Shown here in pieces: positions 63,877-64,000 of a stretch of DNA of 64,000 nt (position 1 is the stretch's first letter; each line of letters starts with the position of its first letter). A program made the translations under genes and the position numbers. This stretch comes from Lactobacillus helsingborgensis. Lineage in GTDB: Bacteria; Bacillota; Bacilli; Lactobacillales; Lactobacillaceae. Under the pieces are notes generated by a model. It made no database searches and was not told the origin of the DNA. It was given only the letters and a program-made list of their open reading frames with translations. Where the stretch lies: assembly GCF_000970855.1 (NCBI RefSeq), contig NZ_KQ034047.1, forward strand, positions 409,623-473,622, read 5' to 3'.

Positions 63877-64000
63877 TTATTCCCTGTTCTTTTGTGTTTG
63901 GGAATCAATCATAACCGCAATTAAAATTACGACACCTTTAACAATTTGTTGATAGAAACTATTAATCCCGAGTAAATTCATACCATTGCTTAAAGAAGCA
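63877..64000 (-). CDS. rbsC: Ribose-type ABC permease, C-terminal end (5' partial)
   Basis: On the minus strand, from the right edge, the last 40 codons read ASLSNGMNLLGINSFYQQIV then KGVVILIAVMIDS and a short polar end before TAA. This is the C-terminal membrane segment and closing sequence of RbsC-type permeases (the G-x-N-L-x-G-x-x-S-F-Y-Q-Q-x-V-K-G motif). It lies 22 bases before the binding-protein start, so the two are in one operon that continues beyond the window. Confidence 0.85.
   Translation of the reverse strand, partial: ASLSNGMNLLGINSFYQQIVKGVVILIAVMIDSQTQKNRE

Noticed and set aside
63855-63908. Longer N-terminus of the ribose-type binding lipoprotein
   Set aside because: It would overlap the end of the upstream permease gene and lacks a ribosome binding site; the later ATG gives a proper lipoprotein signal.

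Overview
The window looks like a chromosomal segment of a host-associated Lactobacillus of the delbrueckii/helveticus/crispatus kind. It is AT-rich, with AGGAGG-type ribosome binding sites, a malolactic enzyme, beta-glucoside and mannose-family PTS systems, LPQTG wall anchors and two proteins ending in the SLAP domain typical of Lactobacillus S-layer-associated proteins. The sugar systems and very large adhesin-like proteins would suit a gut (vertebrate or bee) inhabitant; the species cannot be fixed from the sequence alone.

Left part (1-26 kb). The 3' end of a LanC-like cyclase gene, probably the C-terminal domain of a class III lanthipeptide synthetase, enters from the left edge. Then come a lone HNH endonuclease gene, a broken HicB-like antitoxin remnant, a GNAT acetyltransferase, the malolactic operon mleS-mleP, and nagA divergent from a GH31-family glycosidase with FN3 and discoidin-like domains. 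A membrane protein, a drug-type MFS exporter, a mazEF-like toxin-antitoxin pair, a LysR regulator divergent from an MFS carrier plus fumarate-reductase-like flavoprotein, an ABC exporter and a PBECR4-like putative nuclease follow. The part ends with a beta-glucoside operon (licT, EIIBCA, GH1 6-phospho-beta-glucosidase) under two LicT-type antiterminator/terminator switches.

Centre (26-50.3 kb). This is a surface-protein island: a sortase with both N- and C-terminal membrane segments, two internalin-like LRR proteins and seven BspA/DUF285-type proteins, all on the + strand and most with their own promoter and terminator. Four of the DUF285 genes share a near-identical promoter, a CTAAAC/GTTTAG dyad at the expected transcription start, a ribosome binding site and a signal peptide, but carry different repeat modules and different anchors (LPQTG or SLAP). 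Three family members lack either a signal peptide or an anchor. One gene contains three near-identical modules of about 0.9 kb, and several contain Ser/Asn/Gly tandem repeats. The whole reads as an actively recombining adhesin locus.

Right part (50.4-64 kb). A DmpA-type P1 peptidase, a second ABC exporter, and a LacI regulator divergent from an operon of a transaldolase/FSA-like aldolase with a mannose-family PTS whose EIIC and EIID are fused. Then a macrodomain protein, a DUF5060-type glycosidase with an MFS carrier facing a second LacI regulator (with clear operators), and the 3' part of a ribose-type ABC system (permease end and binding lipoprotein). No tRNA, rRNA, CRISPR array, insertion sequence or prophage structural gene was recognised.
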